Assembly: GCA_013215385.1 (NCBI GenBank)
Contig: JABSOY010000009.1
Location: 1 to 64,000 of the forward strand
DNA length: 64,000 nt
Source: Colwellia sp.
Lineage (GTDB): Bacteria; Pseudomonadota; Gammaproteobacteria; Enterobacterales; Alteromonadaceae
Direction: 5' to 3'
A model generated the notes under the pieces. It searched no databases, was not told the DNA's origin, and worked only from the letters and a program-made list of their open reading frames with translations. Below are positions 30,232 to 39,349 of the stretch, piece after piece (positions within the stretch are counted from its first letter, which is position 1; each line of letters starts with the position of its first letter). The position numbers and the translations under genes were made by a program.

Positions 30232-31269
30232 ATGTCTAAGTTAAAAAAACTGACTAAAGGTCAGACAAGACGTATTAAAGATAATCAAGCCAAGAAACTT
30301 CGTAATAAACCTGAGCAAGTAAAATGGCAGGATAACGAACTCGGTGAAGCTGAAAATGGCACTATTTTAAGTCGTTTTGGTCAGCATGCTGATGTTGAAG
30401 CCGAAAATGGTGATTGCGTGCGTTGTAATATTCGCCGTGGTGTAAAATCTTTAGTGTGTGGTGATAAAGTTTTATGGCGCCGAGGTAAAGAAACTCAACA
30501 TAGCATTTCAGGTGTTATTGAAGCAGTACACGAACGCGTTTCAGTATTAAGCCGCCCAGATGTTTATGATGGTGTTAAACCTATAGCTGCCAATATCACC
30601 CAAATACTTATTGTTTCTTCAGTGTTGCCTGCTTTTAATCCCGATATTATCGATAGGTATTTAGTCGCAGCAGAGCAAACAGGTATTACACCCGTTATTC
30701 TACTTAATAAAACCGATTTATTTGATGAAGCCAGTAAAGCCGACATTGAGCAGCAGCTCAACATTTATCGTGATATTGGTTATCAGGTTATTTATGTCAG
30801 TAATGAATCTCAAGATGGTATTGAAGAGCTAAAAACACAGCTTAGTGAACATACCAGTATTTTTGTTGGTCAATCTGGCGTTGGTAAGTCAACACTTACT
30901 AACACGTTAATGCCTGAATTAGGCTTAATGACAAAAATAGTGTCGGAAAATTCAGGCTTAGGCCAGCACACCACAACCGTTGCCCGTTTATATCACTTCA
31001 AACAAGGTGGCGACTTAATTGACTCACCCGGTATTCGTGAATTTGGCTTGTGGCATTTAACTCCTGCAGAAGTTTACGGTGGTTTTATTGAGTTTGAAGA
31101 TTATTTAGGTGGTTGCAAATTTAGAGATTGTAAACATCAAAAAGATCCCGGTTGTGCGTTAATCGCGGCAGGGGAAGCGAAGAAAATACATCCGAAACGT
31201 TTAGCCAGTTTTCAGCGAATTCTTGCGAGCTTGGGTGATAATAAATTAACCTCTAGGTTTAACGATTAA
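30232..31269 (+). CDS. rsgA: Small-subunit ribosome maturation GTPase RsgA
   Basis: RsgA is a circularly permuted GTPase that checks late 30S assembly. The order is an OB-fold (about 60-105), G4 NKTDL, then G1 GQSGVGKSTLTN, then G3 DSPGIREFGL. A zinc knuckle CKFRDCKHQKDPGC follows near residue 290. The N-terminus is basic (KKLTKGQTRRIKDNQAKK), as usual in this group. It is followed by psd with 36 bases between, as in E. coli. Confidence 0.96.
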   Translation: MSKLKKLTKGQTRRIKDNQAKKLRNKPEQVKWQDNELGEAENGTILSRFGQHADVEAENGDCVRCNIRRGVKSLVCGDKVLWRRGKETQHSISGVIEAVHERVSVLSRPDVYDGVKPIAANITQILIVSSVLPAFNPDIIDRYLVAAEQTGITPVILLNKTDLFDEASKADIEQQLNIYRDIGYQVIYVSNESQDGIEELKTQLSEHTSIFVGQSGVGKSTLTNTLMPELGLMTKIVSENSGLGQHTTTVARLYHFKQGGDLIDSPGIREFGLWHLTPAEVYGGFIEFEDYLGGCKFRDCKHQKDPGCALIAAGEAKKIHPKRLASFQRILASLGDNKLTSRFND

Positions 31270-31305
31270 CAAATGAAAGATTGAATTAAAATAAAGGAAT
31301 TTTAA

Positions 31306-32178
31306 GTGCTTTTAAATAAATTAAAAATTACCCTGCAATACCTTATGCCAAAACATATCATTTCTCGTTTAGCGGGGAAATTTGCTGATGCCGAATGTGG
31401 CTCGTTAACAACGAAAGCGATCAAAGCATTCATCAAAAATTACGATATTAATATGTCAGAAGCAAAACTTAAAAATGCAGAAGACTTCAAAACCTTTAAC
31501 GACTTTTTTACCCGTGAACTTGAAGAGGGTGCTCGCCCTATTGATGCCGATGAAAATACTCTTTGTTACCCTGTTGATGGTGCGATTAGCCAACAAGGAG
31601 ATATTGAAGATGGTCGTTTAATCCAAGCTAAAGGTTTTGATTATTCATTAGAAACACTATTAGGTGGTTTATATAACACCGCAAAGCCATTTCAAGGTGG
31701 TAAATTCTCGTGTATTTATTTAGCACCGAAAGATTATCATCGTATTCATATGCCCATGGCAGCAACATTACGTGAAATGATTTTCGTCCCTGGTGACTTA
31801 TTCTCAGTAAACCCATTAACAGCAAATAACGTTCCTAATTTATTTTCACGTAATGAACGTGTAGTCGCTATATTTGATACTAAAGCAGGGCCTATGGCGA
31901 TGGTATTGGTCGGCGCAACTATTGTTGCGAGCATTGAAACCACTTGGGCTGGTACGATTACTTCACCAAGCAAACGAGGTATTTTCAGAGAAAGTTACCC
32001 TAGCGATGGCGCTGATGCAATTACCTTTGAAAAAGGCGATGAAATGGGCCGCTTCAAACTGGGTTCTACTGTTGTATCAGCCTTTGCACCGAATATGGTT
32101 GAATTTAATGCAGATGCTAACTCGGGCACGGTAACCCGCCTAGGTGAGCATTACGCTGATATCGTTAACGAAAGTTAG
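31306..32178 (+). CDS. psd: Phosphatidylserine decarboxylase proenzyme
   Basis: Psd makes phosphatidylethanolamine at the inner membrane. The self-cleavage motif LGST is present (FKLGSTVV, Ser near residue 254), and the Asp/His active-site segments ([22 protein letters not shown]) are intact. The start codon is GTG with AAAGGA seven bases upstream. The length of 290 residues is normal. It is in the rsgA-psd order common in gammaproteobacteria and is followed after two bases by a glycerophosphodiesterase gene. Confidence 0.96.
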   Translation: MLLNKLKITLQYLMPKHIISRLAGKFADAECGSLTTKAIKAFIKNYDINMSEAKLKNAEDFKTFNDFFTRELEEGARPIDADENTLCYPVDGAISQQGDIEDGRLIQAKGFDYSLETLLGGLYNTAKPFQGGKFSCIYLAPKDYHRIHMPMAATLREMIFVPGDLFSVNPLTANNVPNLFSRNERVVAIFDTKAGPMAMVLVGATIVASIETTWAGTITSPSKRGIFRESYPSDGADAITFEKGDEMGRFKLGSTVVSAFAPNMVEFNADANSGTVTRLGEHYADIVNES

Positions 32179-32180
32179 CG

Positions 32181-32912
32181 ATGAAAATTATTGCTCATCG
32201 CGGTGCCAGTGGAGAGTTTCCAGAAAATACCCTGTTGGCATTTGAACAAGCAATAATACAGCAAGCCGATGGTATTGAACTTGATGCTCGATACCATCAC
32301 CAGTCTGGTCAGTTTCTCTTACTACATGACGATTACATTAGCGATGAAAATGGCGAGGAGTTTCATTATAACGATATAACTCTATCATCATTACTAACAA
32401 TGACCGTAGGCTCTCAGCCAATCACCACACTTGGTAATGCGCTTACGGCAATTGACGGTCGCTGTTTAGTTAATATCGAGTTAAAGGTAGCGTCGACAAA
32501 AAGTACTGATTTAAAAGAAATTACCTCAGCTCTGCACCTTTTATTCAGCAACTTTATTCAAAAACAACATTTCTGTAATTCGCAACTTGTTATCTCTTCA
32601 TTTAATCATCATTTACTCGCACGAATAGATCAAGAATTCCCTCAACTTAATACAGCTGCTTTAATCGCTTGTTGCCCTTTACAGCTTGCAAAGTTTGCTC
32701 AAGACCTAGGTGCACAATCAATTAACCCATCAATTAATTGCTTACACAACGCCCTAATAGAAGATGCTCATCAAAAAGGTATAGAAGTTTGGGTTTATGT
32801 AGTTGATCGTAAAAGAGATATAGCTAGATGTTTACAACTAGGGGTTGATGCTATTTTTACCAACCATCCCAATCGTACTAAGTTAATCGTTGAAGAACTG
32901 TTAAAAACATAA
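32181..32912 (+). CDS. ugpQ: Glycerophosphodiester phosphodiesterase, UgpQ-like
   Basis: The enzyme hydrolyses deacylated phospholipid headgroup diesters to glycerol-3-phosphate. The N-terminal HRGASGEFPENTLLAFEQA, the metal-binding GIELDAR, LLHDD and the later NIELK segment match the GDPD TIM barrel, and the C-terminal VDAIFTNHPN is typical. There is no signal peptide, so it is cytoplasmic like UgpQ. It starts two bases after psd and is surely cotranscribed, which links phosphatidylethanolamine synthesis to phospholipid turnover. Confidence 0.9.
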   Translation: MKIIAHRGASGEFPENTLLAFEQAIIQQADGIELDARYHHQSGQFLLLHDDYISDENGEEFHYNDITLSSLLTMTVGSQPITTLGNALTAIDGRCLVNIELKVASTKSTDLKEITSALHLLFSNFIQKQHFCNSQLVISSFNHHLLARIDQEFPQLNTAALIACCPLQLAKFAQDLGAQSINPSINCLHNALIEDAHQKGIEVWVYVVDRKRDIARCLQLGVDAIFTNHPNRTKLIVEELLKT

Positions 32913-32995
32913 TATTAAAAACCTTTACTATCAAAGTGATATAGATAAATTGCAGTAGTTCCCATAAAAGGTGTTGCTCATTTAATCAACACGAG

Positions 32996-33013
32996 ATACG
33001 ATTAGATTCGTAT
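32996..33013. promoter_or_regulatory. Candidate BlaI-type operator
   Basis: A perfect dyad ATACGA-N6-TCGTAT lies 35 bases before the BlaI-family gene, and a further TCGTAT half-site follows near 33031-33036. BlaI/MecI repressors bind dyads of this length and autoregulate. The assignment is inference from position and symmetry. Confidence 0.55.
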
Positions 33014-33048
33014 AACAACTTACCATATCATCGTATTAAGGAATTTTA

Positions 33049-33429
33049 ATGGCTCGTGATAACTGTAATATCAAGCCTACTGAAGCAGAGCTAACTCTGC
33101 TTAATATCCTCTGGAAAATTGGTCCAGCAACCGTTCGTCAAGTACATGACGCCATAAGTAAAACACAAAAAACAGGCTATACTACTGTTTTAAAGATTTT
33201 ACAAATAATGCATGGAAAAACATTAGTGATCCGAGACGAAAGTAATCGTGCGCACGTTTATGCTCCCTCTAATAGTGAAACATATACACAATCTTCGCTA
33301 TTGAAAGATTTAGCTACAAAAGCTTTTGGTGGCTCGACCTCAAAATTAGTGATGCGCGCTTTAGATGAGTCGACCAGTAAAGAAGAAATTGCTGACATTC
33401 GACAATTACTGAATGAGTTAGACAAATAA
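33049..33429 (+). CDS. BlaI/MecI/CopY family transcriptional repressor
   Basis: This is a 126-residue winged-helix protein. LTLLNILWKIGPATVRQVHDAI and the recognition segment TGYTTVLKILQIMHGKTLV match the BlaI/MecI N-terminal domain, and the acidic helical C-terminus is the dimerisation part. Such repressors are inactivated by proteolysis triggered by a BlaR1-type partner, and a gene for an M56 peptidase begins 54 bases downstream. No beta-lactamase is nearby, so the regulon is not resistance by this evidence. AAGGA precedes the ATG. Confidence 0.9.
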   Translation: MARDNCNIKPTEAELTLLNILWKIGPATVRQVHDAISKTQKTGYTTVLKILQIMHGKTLVIRDESNRAHVYAPSNSETYTQSSLLKDLATKAFGGSTSKLVMRALDESTSKEEIADIRQLLNELDK

Positions 33430-33483
33430 CAATATTTTTTACGCTTTATATAAAAACAGAATCTGTTAGTTAGTCATGGGAAT

Positions 33484-35451
33484 ATGATGCAGGATAGCTT
33501 AGTTAGTAGTCCATTTTTATACAATTTATCGTTAACTCTTATCCATTTTATTTGGCAAGGGTTTTTCGTTGCTCTGGTATTAAAAGTAGCATTGTCATTT
33601 ACTTCCTATAAAAATCCCCAGTGGCGCTATGCATTTTCGTCACTAGCCATGAGCGCTAATTTATTATTACCCTTCATTACTTTTTTTATTATTTATCAAC
33701 CTGACTTTCAACAGTTCAGCCCGCTAGTAAATAATAATTTTTTACTCAGTGATGCGATTAATAATGCATCTCAAACGAATGATGCTTGGTCTAGCCAGAC
33801 TTTTGAATACTTGCCCTATTTATCGTTAAGTTGGATAGCCGTTAGTTTTGTTTTAGCCGTAAAACTATGCATTGAGCTCTACAATGTTAACCAACTGCAT
33901 AAAACAGGAACGTCTCCGGTAAATGACATATTAGAAGCACGTTTTCAGCAACTCGTTTTACAAATTGGTTTAAAAATCGCACCGCGCATTTTAATTTCAC
34001 TTAAAAATGATGTGCCTATGGCAATAGGTTGGATAAAGCCGGTCGTGCTTATTCCTGTAAGTATGCTTTCAGGTTTAGCACCGGCGCAACTAGATATGTT
34101 AATTTTACATGAATTAGCTCATATTCGTCGTCACGATTACCTGGTTAATTTTATGCAGACATTAGTGGAATTGTTATTATTTTTCCATCCGAGTGTTCGT
34201 TGGGTTTCTAAACAAATGCGCAATGAACGCGAATATTGTAGCGATGATATTGCAGTTCAACATTGTGGCAATCCAATAGCTTATGCACACACACTTGCTG
34301 ATACGGCATCGATATGTGAAAAACGTCGTCATCATTCCATTCCCGCTATGGCAATGGCAGCTTCGGGTGGGGATCTAAAACAGAGAGTCGTACGTCTAGT
34401 TGATCAAAACCATCATTGTGCAAGCGATAACAATACAGGGAAGTGGTTAGCGTCGATTGCCATTATTCTATCAATGGTTGGCATTGCCAGCGAAAAACAC
34501 CTTCAGTTGCCTATATTTGATCTTAGTTCTGGAACAATTTCGATATACAAACATGCAAACGATAGTTTCAATAATTATAATAAAACAGCTAATGCAGTAT
34601 TATTACCTGAATTAGCACAGCAATTACTACACAATGATGTTAAAACTGACCGCAGTGAATTACCAACCTCACTAACACTTTTGCCTGAGCCTCCGCTAGC
34701 AATTGGTCAAAAAGTTGCATCTTTACCGATTACTCCGTTAGGTAATAGCACCATAAATAACGCACCTGCCTTTGCAGTACAGAGCCAACAAATAGCAGCC
34801 GCTACCACTGTTGCTAATTTCGAGCCGCATGCCAATATCATTGCAGGTAACAAAACTGAAACGCCAGCTACAACATTGCCAATTGATAGCTTAATAGAAG
34901 CTTTAGAAATTACCAGCCAAGTAGCAACCACTGCAAATAACATAACCTTGAGTGAAAATTTAGAGACAAAGCCGATAATTACGATAAATAAACCAATTAA
35001 AAAGTCGATGTCAGATATTGCTTTTGAACGTACTGATTCAAGATTAAAAAGCTCAGTATTGAATACCCCATACACTCAACAAGTTATCGATTTAGCAAAC
35101 CAAGCTGCTGACAATTATATTGAAATTGAACAACCACTTTCATTAGTGGATGATTCAATAATCACCTTCCAACCGATACGTTTACCGGCACAACTACTTT
35201 CTTTTGCCTCACCTAAATATCCATCACTAGCCAAACGTAAAGGAATTGAAAAAGACATATATATTACCTTTACCATAGACAAAAATGGCTATGTACGTGA
35301 TATACATTATGAAGGCAAAGGCAAAGTAAGTTATTTCCGCAGCAGTATACGTTCAGCTTTAGAAAAATGGCGTTTTACACCGGCTAGTTATAATAACCAG
35401 CCAATAGAAAGCACCATGTCTAAAATATTTTCTTTTAGCTTAACTAAATAA
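33484..35451 (+). CDS. M56 (BlaR1-like) membrane metallopeptidase with C-terminal TonB-like domain
   Basis: The 655-residue protein begins with transmembrane helices (about 15-35, 40-65, 105-130) and a cytoplasmic zinc peptidase domain containing HELAHIRRHDYLVN near residue 218. A further helix (about 320-335) leads to a long Thr/Asn/Ala-rich periplasmic linker. The last 90 residues (SPKYPSLAKRKGIEKDIYITFTIDKNG, cited by position near 575-600) form a TonB C-terminal domain instead of the penicillin sensor of BlaR1. By analogy, a periplasmic signal would activate the peptidase to remove the BlaI-type repressor encoded upstream. Two ATG codons in a row leave the first residue uncertain. Confidence 0.88.
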   Translation: MMQDSLVSSPFLYNLSLTLIHFIWQGFFVALVLKVALSFTSYKNPQWRYAFSSLAMSANLLLPFITFFIIYQPDFQQFSPLVNNNFLLSDAINNASQTNDAWSSQTFEYLPYLSLSWIAVSFVLAVKLCIELYNVNQLHKTGTSPVNDILEARFQQLVLQIGLKIAPRILISLKNDVPMAIGWIKPVVLIPVSMLSGLAPAQLDMLILHELAHIRRHDYLVNFMQTLVELLLFFHPSVRWVSKQMRNEREYCSDDIAVQHCGNPIAYAHTLADTASICEKRRHHSIPAMAMAASGGDLKQRVVRLVDQNHHCASDNNTGKWLASIAIILSMVGIASEKHLQLPIFDLSSGTISIYKHANDSFNNYNKTANAVLLPELAQQLLHNDVKTDRSELPTSLTLLPEPPLAIGQKVASLPITPLGNSTINNAPAFAVQSQQIAAATTVANFEPHANIIAGNKTETPATTLPIDSLIEALEITSQVATTANNITLSENLETKPIITINKPIKKSMSDIAFERTDSRLKSSVLNTPYTQQVIDLANQAADNYIEIEQPLSLVDDSIITFQPIRLPAQLLSFASPKYPSLAKRKGIEKDIYITFTIDKNGYVRDIHYEGKGKVSYFRSSIRSALEKWRFTPASYNNQPIESTMSKIFSFSLTK

Positions 35452-35473
35452 GTTTGCAACACTTTATTTAGCA

Positions 35474-35944
35474 CTACTCAGAAAAGTTATTCCCTCTCAT
35501 TCTGCTTTTTTTCATTGTCATCATTTTATCTTTTTGCTCTTCCGTTAATATTTGCATAAAGCTGTGCTTGGTTTTGACCTTAATAAGTGCCATTTGCGCA
35601 AAACTATCTTGAAACTGTCTTTGTAAATTGATGAAGGCTTGTTCATCGAATTGTTCTGCCATAACTAGCGTACGACTTTGTTGATGAAAGCTTTCTAAAC
35701 TAGGTTTTAGCGCTCCTCTGCTTTCTTTAGCCTGTTGGTGAATTACTTTTACTTGTGTGCGTTGCTCTTTCGTTAACGCTAAAAATTTCGCTATTTTTTT
35801 AAATTTGTGCTGCATAACACCTTGGCTACTTTCCCCTCTATGCATGTTATGTCCGACATGATCCTCTTTCGCAAAAACTGTGTTACTGCTTAAAGACATA
35901 ACGAATAACGTACTTACTAATAAAAGTGATAATTTATTTTTCAT
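35474..35944 (-). CDS. cpxP: CpxP/Spy-family periplasmic protein
   Basis: The protein has 156 residues with a signal peptide (about 1-25, ending VFA) and an all-helical mature part containing the LTxxQ-type motif LALTKEQRTQVK and a second copy-like ILTEEQKDKM. CpxP and Spy are dimeric periplasmic proteins; CpxP inhibits the sensor CpxA. It is divergent from cpxR across 191 bases with an array of CpxR half-sites, exactly the cpxP/cpxRA layout of enterobacteria. His- and Met-rich stretches in the N-terminal region (HVGHNMHRG) could bind metal. Confidence 0.82.
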   Translation of the reverse strand: MKNKLSLLLVSTLFVMSLSSNTVFAKEDHVGHNMHRGESSQGVMQHKFKKIAKFLALTKEQRTQVKVIHQQAKESRGALKPSLESFHQQSRTLVMAEQFDEQAFINLQRQFQDSFAQMALIKVKTKHSFMQILTEEQKDKMMTMKKSRMRGNNFSE

Positions 35945-36015
35945 CGTTGAACCCTTTTTTGTATATGTTGAATAGACTGTTTAACTCATAACTCATTTAC
36001 TATAATCATTACGAT

Positions 36016-36051
36016 GCAAAGAAACGCAAACCAGTGTAAAGATTCTGTAAA
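36016..36051. promoter_or_regulatory. Array of four CpxR-like half-sites
   Basis: GCAAA (36016), GCAAA (36026), GTAAA (36036) and GTAAA (36047) are spaced 10, 10 and 11 bases apart. CpxR recognises direct GTAAA repeats one helical turn apart. The array lies between cpxP and cpxR and could control both. Confidence 0.75.
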
Positions 36052-36135
36052 GATATTATCGAAATGGGCTTTATAGAAAAAACTACGTTAATATGAAACT
36101 TATACCGAACTAATCTTAATAAAGTATTCACATTT

Positions 36136-36849
36136 ATGAGCAAAAAAAAAATACTCATTATCGATGATGATAAAGAGCTGACCGAGTTGTTGAGCGAATA
36201 TTTATCCTACGAAGGTTTTGAAGTAGCAGCTTGTCATGATGGTGTTAGTGGTTTAGCACGTGCTTATGATATGTCATTCTCATTGATTTTACTTGATGTC
36301 ATGATGCCGAAATTAAATGGTTTTGAAGTATTAAAAGCACTCGGTGGTCAGCACAAGATACCTATTTTAATGCTCACGGCTAAAGGTGATCATGACGACC
36401 GCGTCCTCGGTTTGGAGCTCGGTGCAGATGACTATTTAGCTAAACCTTTTCAGCACCGTGAATTATTGGCCCGCATAAATGCTATTTTGCGTCGTATTAC
36501 TATTGTTAAGCAAAATGACAACAACAATGTGAGTCAGAAAATTAATAATGTCAGACTTGAACACGCAACACGTGAAGTTTTTTGCCACCAGCAATTAGTT
36601 GAACTAACTGGTACTGAGTTTCAAATTTTAGATTTATTAATGAATAATGTCAGTAAAATTGTCAGTAAAAATGAAATTTCAGAACAAGTGATGAACAGGA
36701 AACTAAGTGCGTTTGATCGCAGTATCGACATGCACATTAGTAATATACGCCGTAAATTATTAGCCTTTTGTCCTGCTGATAAATTAAAAACCATCCGTGG
36801 TGCTGGTTATATTTTTCTTAGTGGCGAAATCGATGGAGATAAAGGGTAA
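36136..36849 (+). CDS. cpxR: CpxR-like response regulator
   Basis: This is an OmpR-family regulator of 237 residues. The receiver has IIDDDKELTELL (acidic pair), the acceptor Asp in LLDVMMPKLNGFE near residue 55 and the conserved Lys in DYLAKPFQHREL. The C-terminal winged helix ends in DMHISNIRRKL and IRGAGYIF. Its stop codon overlaps the cpxA start (TAATG). With a CpxP-like gene facing it and CpxR-type half-sites between, it should run the envelope-stress response. Confidence 0.92.
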   Translation: MSKKKILIIDDDKELTELLSEYLSYEGFEVAACHDGVSGLARAYDMSFSLILLDVMMPKLNGFEVLKALGGQHKIPILMLTAKGDHDDRVLGLELGADDYLAKPFQHRELLARINAILRRITIVKQNDNNNVSQKINNVRLEHATREVFCHQQLVELTGTEFQILDLLMNNVSKIVSKNEISEQVMNRKLSAFDRSIDMHISNIRRKLLAFCPADKLKTIRGAGYIFLSGEIDGDKG

Positions 36850-38246
36850 TGCTTAACATCATTCGCCGGTCTTTTTCCTCAATCGGTTTTAAAATATTTC
36901 TCTGGTTTTGGTTATTCGCACTATCATCAATTATCGCTACACGGTTTATTTCTATACAATTCTCCCAAGACAGTGTTATTTTACCGGCTCACCCTAGTGA
37001 CCATAAAAAGCTAAATCGCCTCGTAATACGGATAAAAAATGAAGATATGTCGATAAGAGATGTATTGCATAATGCCCCATTACTTTCTCATGAGTCCGTC
37101 ATCATAAAAGATGTTGCTACAGGAAGAATAAGGTCAGGTAAAAAACGTTTTGTTCGTCACTTGGCCCATTACCTGAAAGAAAATAGTTTCTCATCGCTAA
37201 CCAGTATTCAGTTTCCATTTGGCCGGATCACAGGGCCAAAGTTTTTGACCTTAGGAAAAAAGAAGGTCCAGTTATATTTAGTCAGTCGCGGGAAGTCGGA
37301 TCACTTTAATTCATTTATTATGCAACTCCCCTATTGGCTAAAGCTGGCGATTCCCTTCATGGTCAGTATGTTGTTAGCCTGGTTACTTGCTCGAACCTTG
37401 AGTAAGCCAATATTAGCAATAAAACAAGCAGCAACGGCTATCGGTAACGGGCAACTTGATGCACGCGTTGAAAATGCGAACAACCGCAATGACGAACTTG
37501 GCTCATTATCTAAAAGCTTCAATACCATGGCAGAAAAACTTTCACAAAACTTAACGGCAAACCAACGCTTGCTTGCCGATGTATCCCACGAACTTCGCTC
37601 GCCAATGACGCGTTTGCAACTTGCTGTCGGTTTGGCACAACAAACAAAACATAACCCTGAGTTACAGGCAAAACACTTAGCCCGCTGTGAGTTAGAAGTC
37701 ACTCGTTTAGATAAAATGATCGATGATGTATTATCACTTTCTCGTTTGGAAAACAGTTTTCAAAAAATACACCTTCAATCAGTAGTACTCGATTCTTTAT
37801 TAGCCGATATCTGTCAAGACTGCCAATATCTTGCTAATGAGAAACATATGCTGATCACTATGAAAGATTTTAACCGAGTTAAACTGTTAGCCGATCGAAA
37901 CTTACTCAATAGTGCATTGAGTAATGTAATTATTAACGCTATTAAATATAGCCCTGAAGAAAGTGAAGTTATTATTTCGTTGAAACATGTTATTGACCCA
38001 CAAGAATGTATCAGTATTATCATTGCCGATAGTGGTTCAGGCGTACCCTCTGACGCCATAGCGAAACTTTTTCAGCCTTTTTATCGTATTGATGAAGATA
38101 GAGACAGGAAAAGCGGTGGCACAGGTTTAGGCCTTGCCATAGCGCAACAGGCTGTATTAGCGCATAATGGCAATATAACAGCTAAAAATAACGATAATGG
38201 TGGTTTAACGGTAACGATAACTTTACCGCTAAATAATAGTGACTAA
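36849..38246 (+). CDS. cpxA: CpxA-like sensor histidine kinase
   Basis: The protein has 465 residues: transmembrane helices near 12-32 and 165-185 enclose a periplasmic sensor of about 130 residues. HAMP follows (SKPILAIKQAATAIGNGQLDAR region), then the H-box VSHELRSPMTRL, N-box SNVIINAIKYSP, and G-boxes ADSGSGVP and GGTGLGLAI. All catalytic residues appear intact. It starts within the cpxR stop codon and its own stop overlaps the next start, so cpxR-cpxA-lysophospholipase form a translationally coupled operon. Confidence 0.93.
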   Translation: MLNIIRRSFSSIGFKIFLWFWLFALSSIIATRFISIQFSQDSVILPAHPSDHKKLNRLVIRIKNEDMSIRDVLHNAPLLSHESVIIKDVATGRIRSGKKRFVRHLAHYLKENSFSSLTSIQFPFGRITGPKFLTLGKKKVQLYLVSRGKSDHFNSFIMQLPYWLKLAIPFMVSMLLAWLLARTLSKPILAIKQAATAIGNGQLDARVENANNRNDELGSLSKSFNTMAEKLSQNLTANQRLLADVSHELRSPMTRLQLAVGLAQQTKHNPELQAKHLARCELEVTRLDKMIDDVLSLSRLENSFQKIHLQSVVLDSLLADICQDCQYLANEKHMLITMKDFNRVKLLADRNLLNSALSNVIINAIKYSPEESEVIISLKHVIDPQECISIIIADSGSGVPSDAIAKLFQPFYRIDEDRDRKSGGTGLGLAIAQQAVLAHNGNITAKNNDNGGLTVTITLPLNNSD

Positions 38247-39349
38247 TGTTTAACGAAATAAAACTAAGTAGCTTGCTCTTTTTAGGACTATTCTTCATGC
38301 CCTTACCCGAAGCACAATCAATTGAATATACAAAAGAAGCGCAATTAACAGCACGCTTATCCAATGAGATAAAGCACTTCTGGCAGCAAGGATTATTCGC
38401 TTCATTTAATGGCCTAGACAAAATAAGAATTAATTACGCTGCATTTACCCAAGCTGATGAAGCAGAGTGCATAGTGGTTGTTACAGGTCGTTCAGAAAGC
38501 TATCTAAAATATCAAGAGCTTACCTTTGATTTGCACCAACAAGGTTTTAATGTTTTTCTTATAGATCATCGTGGGCAAGGCCTTTCACAGCGCTTACTGC
38601 AAAATCGCTATAAAGGTTACATAAAGAATTTTGATCACTATGCGCTAGATCTTCAACAGTTTATCAGCGAAATAGTTAATCCTACTTGTCACAATGCATT
38701 CAACAATGGACTTAATAATGTGAAGCAGACAAAGCCTCATTTGTTAGCCCACTCAATGGGAGGCGCTATTGCAATTAGAATGATGCAACTATTTCCTACA
38801 ACCGTAAAGTCTGCAGTACTCACCTCTCCGATGATTGCAGTAAACAATGGCAATATTCCTAACTGGCTAGCTAAAACCATTATTTATAGTGGTAACAAGC
38901 TTGATTCATGGTTTAGTGATGAAGCAAATTATTTTATCGGACAAACAGGATTCGCTAGTACGCCCTTCGTTGAAAATGAGTTAACGCAATCTAGTGTCCG
39001 ATATCAACACTTTATTGAGCTTTATCAAAATAACGAAACGATTCAATTAGGTGGTGTCACAACTCATTGGCTCGCGGAGTCTATCGCGGCCAATAAAAAT
39101 ATTTTTACCGATTTAGAGAAACTTTCTACACCAATATTATTATTGCAAGCGGGTAGCGACACGGTTGTTTCTAATGAAGCACAGAATGAATTTTGTCAGC
39201 AATTACATCAAATAAATACCAAATATTGCCCTGATGGTAAGCCTTTTGTCATCAATAACGCATTCCATGAATTATTGTTCGAACAAGACCAATATCGTAC
39301 GTTAGCAATAAACCAGGCCTTAACTTGGTTTAGAACACATTCAAATTAA
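38246..39349 (+). CDS. Exported alpha/beta hydrolase, lysophospholipase PldB-like
   Basis: The 367 residues have an N-terminal hydrophobic signal (about 5-25) and an alpha/beta hydrolase fold. The nucleophile elbow is AHSMGGAIAI (Ser near residue 174), the oxyanion region VVTGRSESYLKY, and the typical DHRGQGLSQR. A late Asp (QAGSDTVVS) and His (NNAFHELLFE) complete the triad. The closest described family is lysophospholipase L2 (PldB). Coupling to cpxA by a TAATG overlap suggests phospholipid clean-up under envelope stress, which is inference. The last four bases overlap the convergent cation-efflux gene. Confidence 0.85.
   Translation: MFNEIKLSSLLFLGLFFMPLPEAQSIEYTKEAQLTARLSNEIKHFWQQGLFASFNGLDKIRINYAAFTQADEAECIVVVTGRSESYLKYQELTFDLHQQGFNVFLIDHRGQGLSQRLLQNRYKGYIKNFDHYALDLQQFISEIVNPTCHNAFNNGLNNVKQTKPHLLAHSMGGAIAIRMMQLFPTTVKSAVLTSPMIAVNNGNIPNWLAKTIIYSGNKLDSWFSDEANYFIGQTGFASTPFVENELTQSSVRYQHFIELYQNNETIQLGGVTTHWLAESIAANKNIFTDLEKLSTPILLLQAGSDTVVSNEAQNEFCQQLHQINTKYCPDGKPFVINNAFHELLFEQDQYRTLAINQALTWFRTHSN

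Noticed and set aside
33049-35451. Beta-lactam resistance operon
   Set aside because: BlaI- and BlaR1-like proteins are present, but there is no beta-lactamase or penicillin-binding sensor domain; the sensor end is TonB-like.
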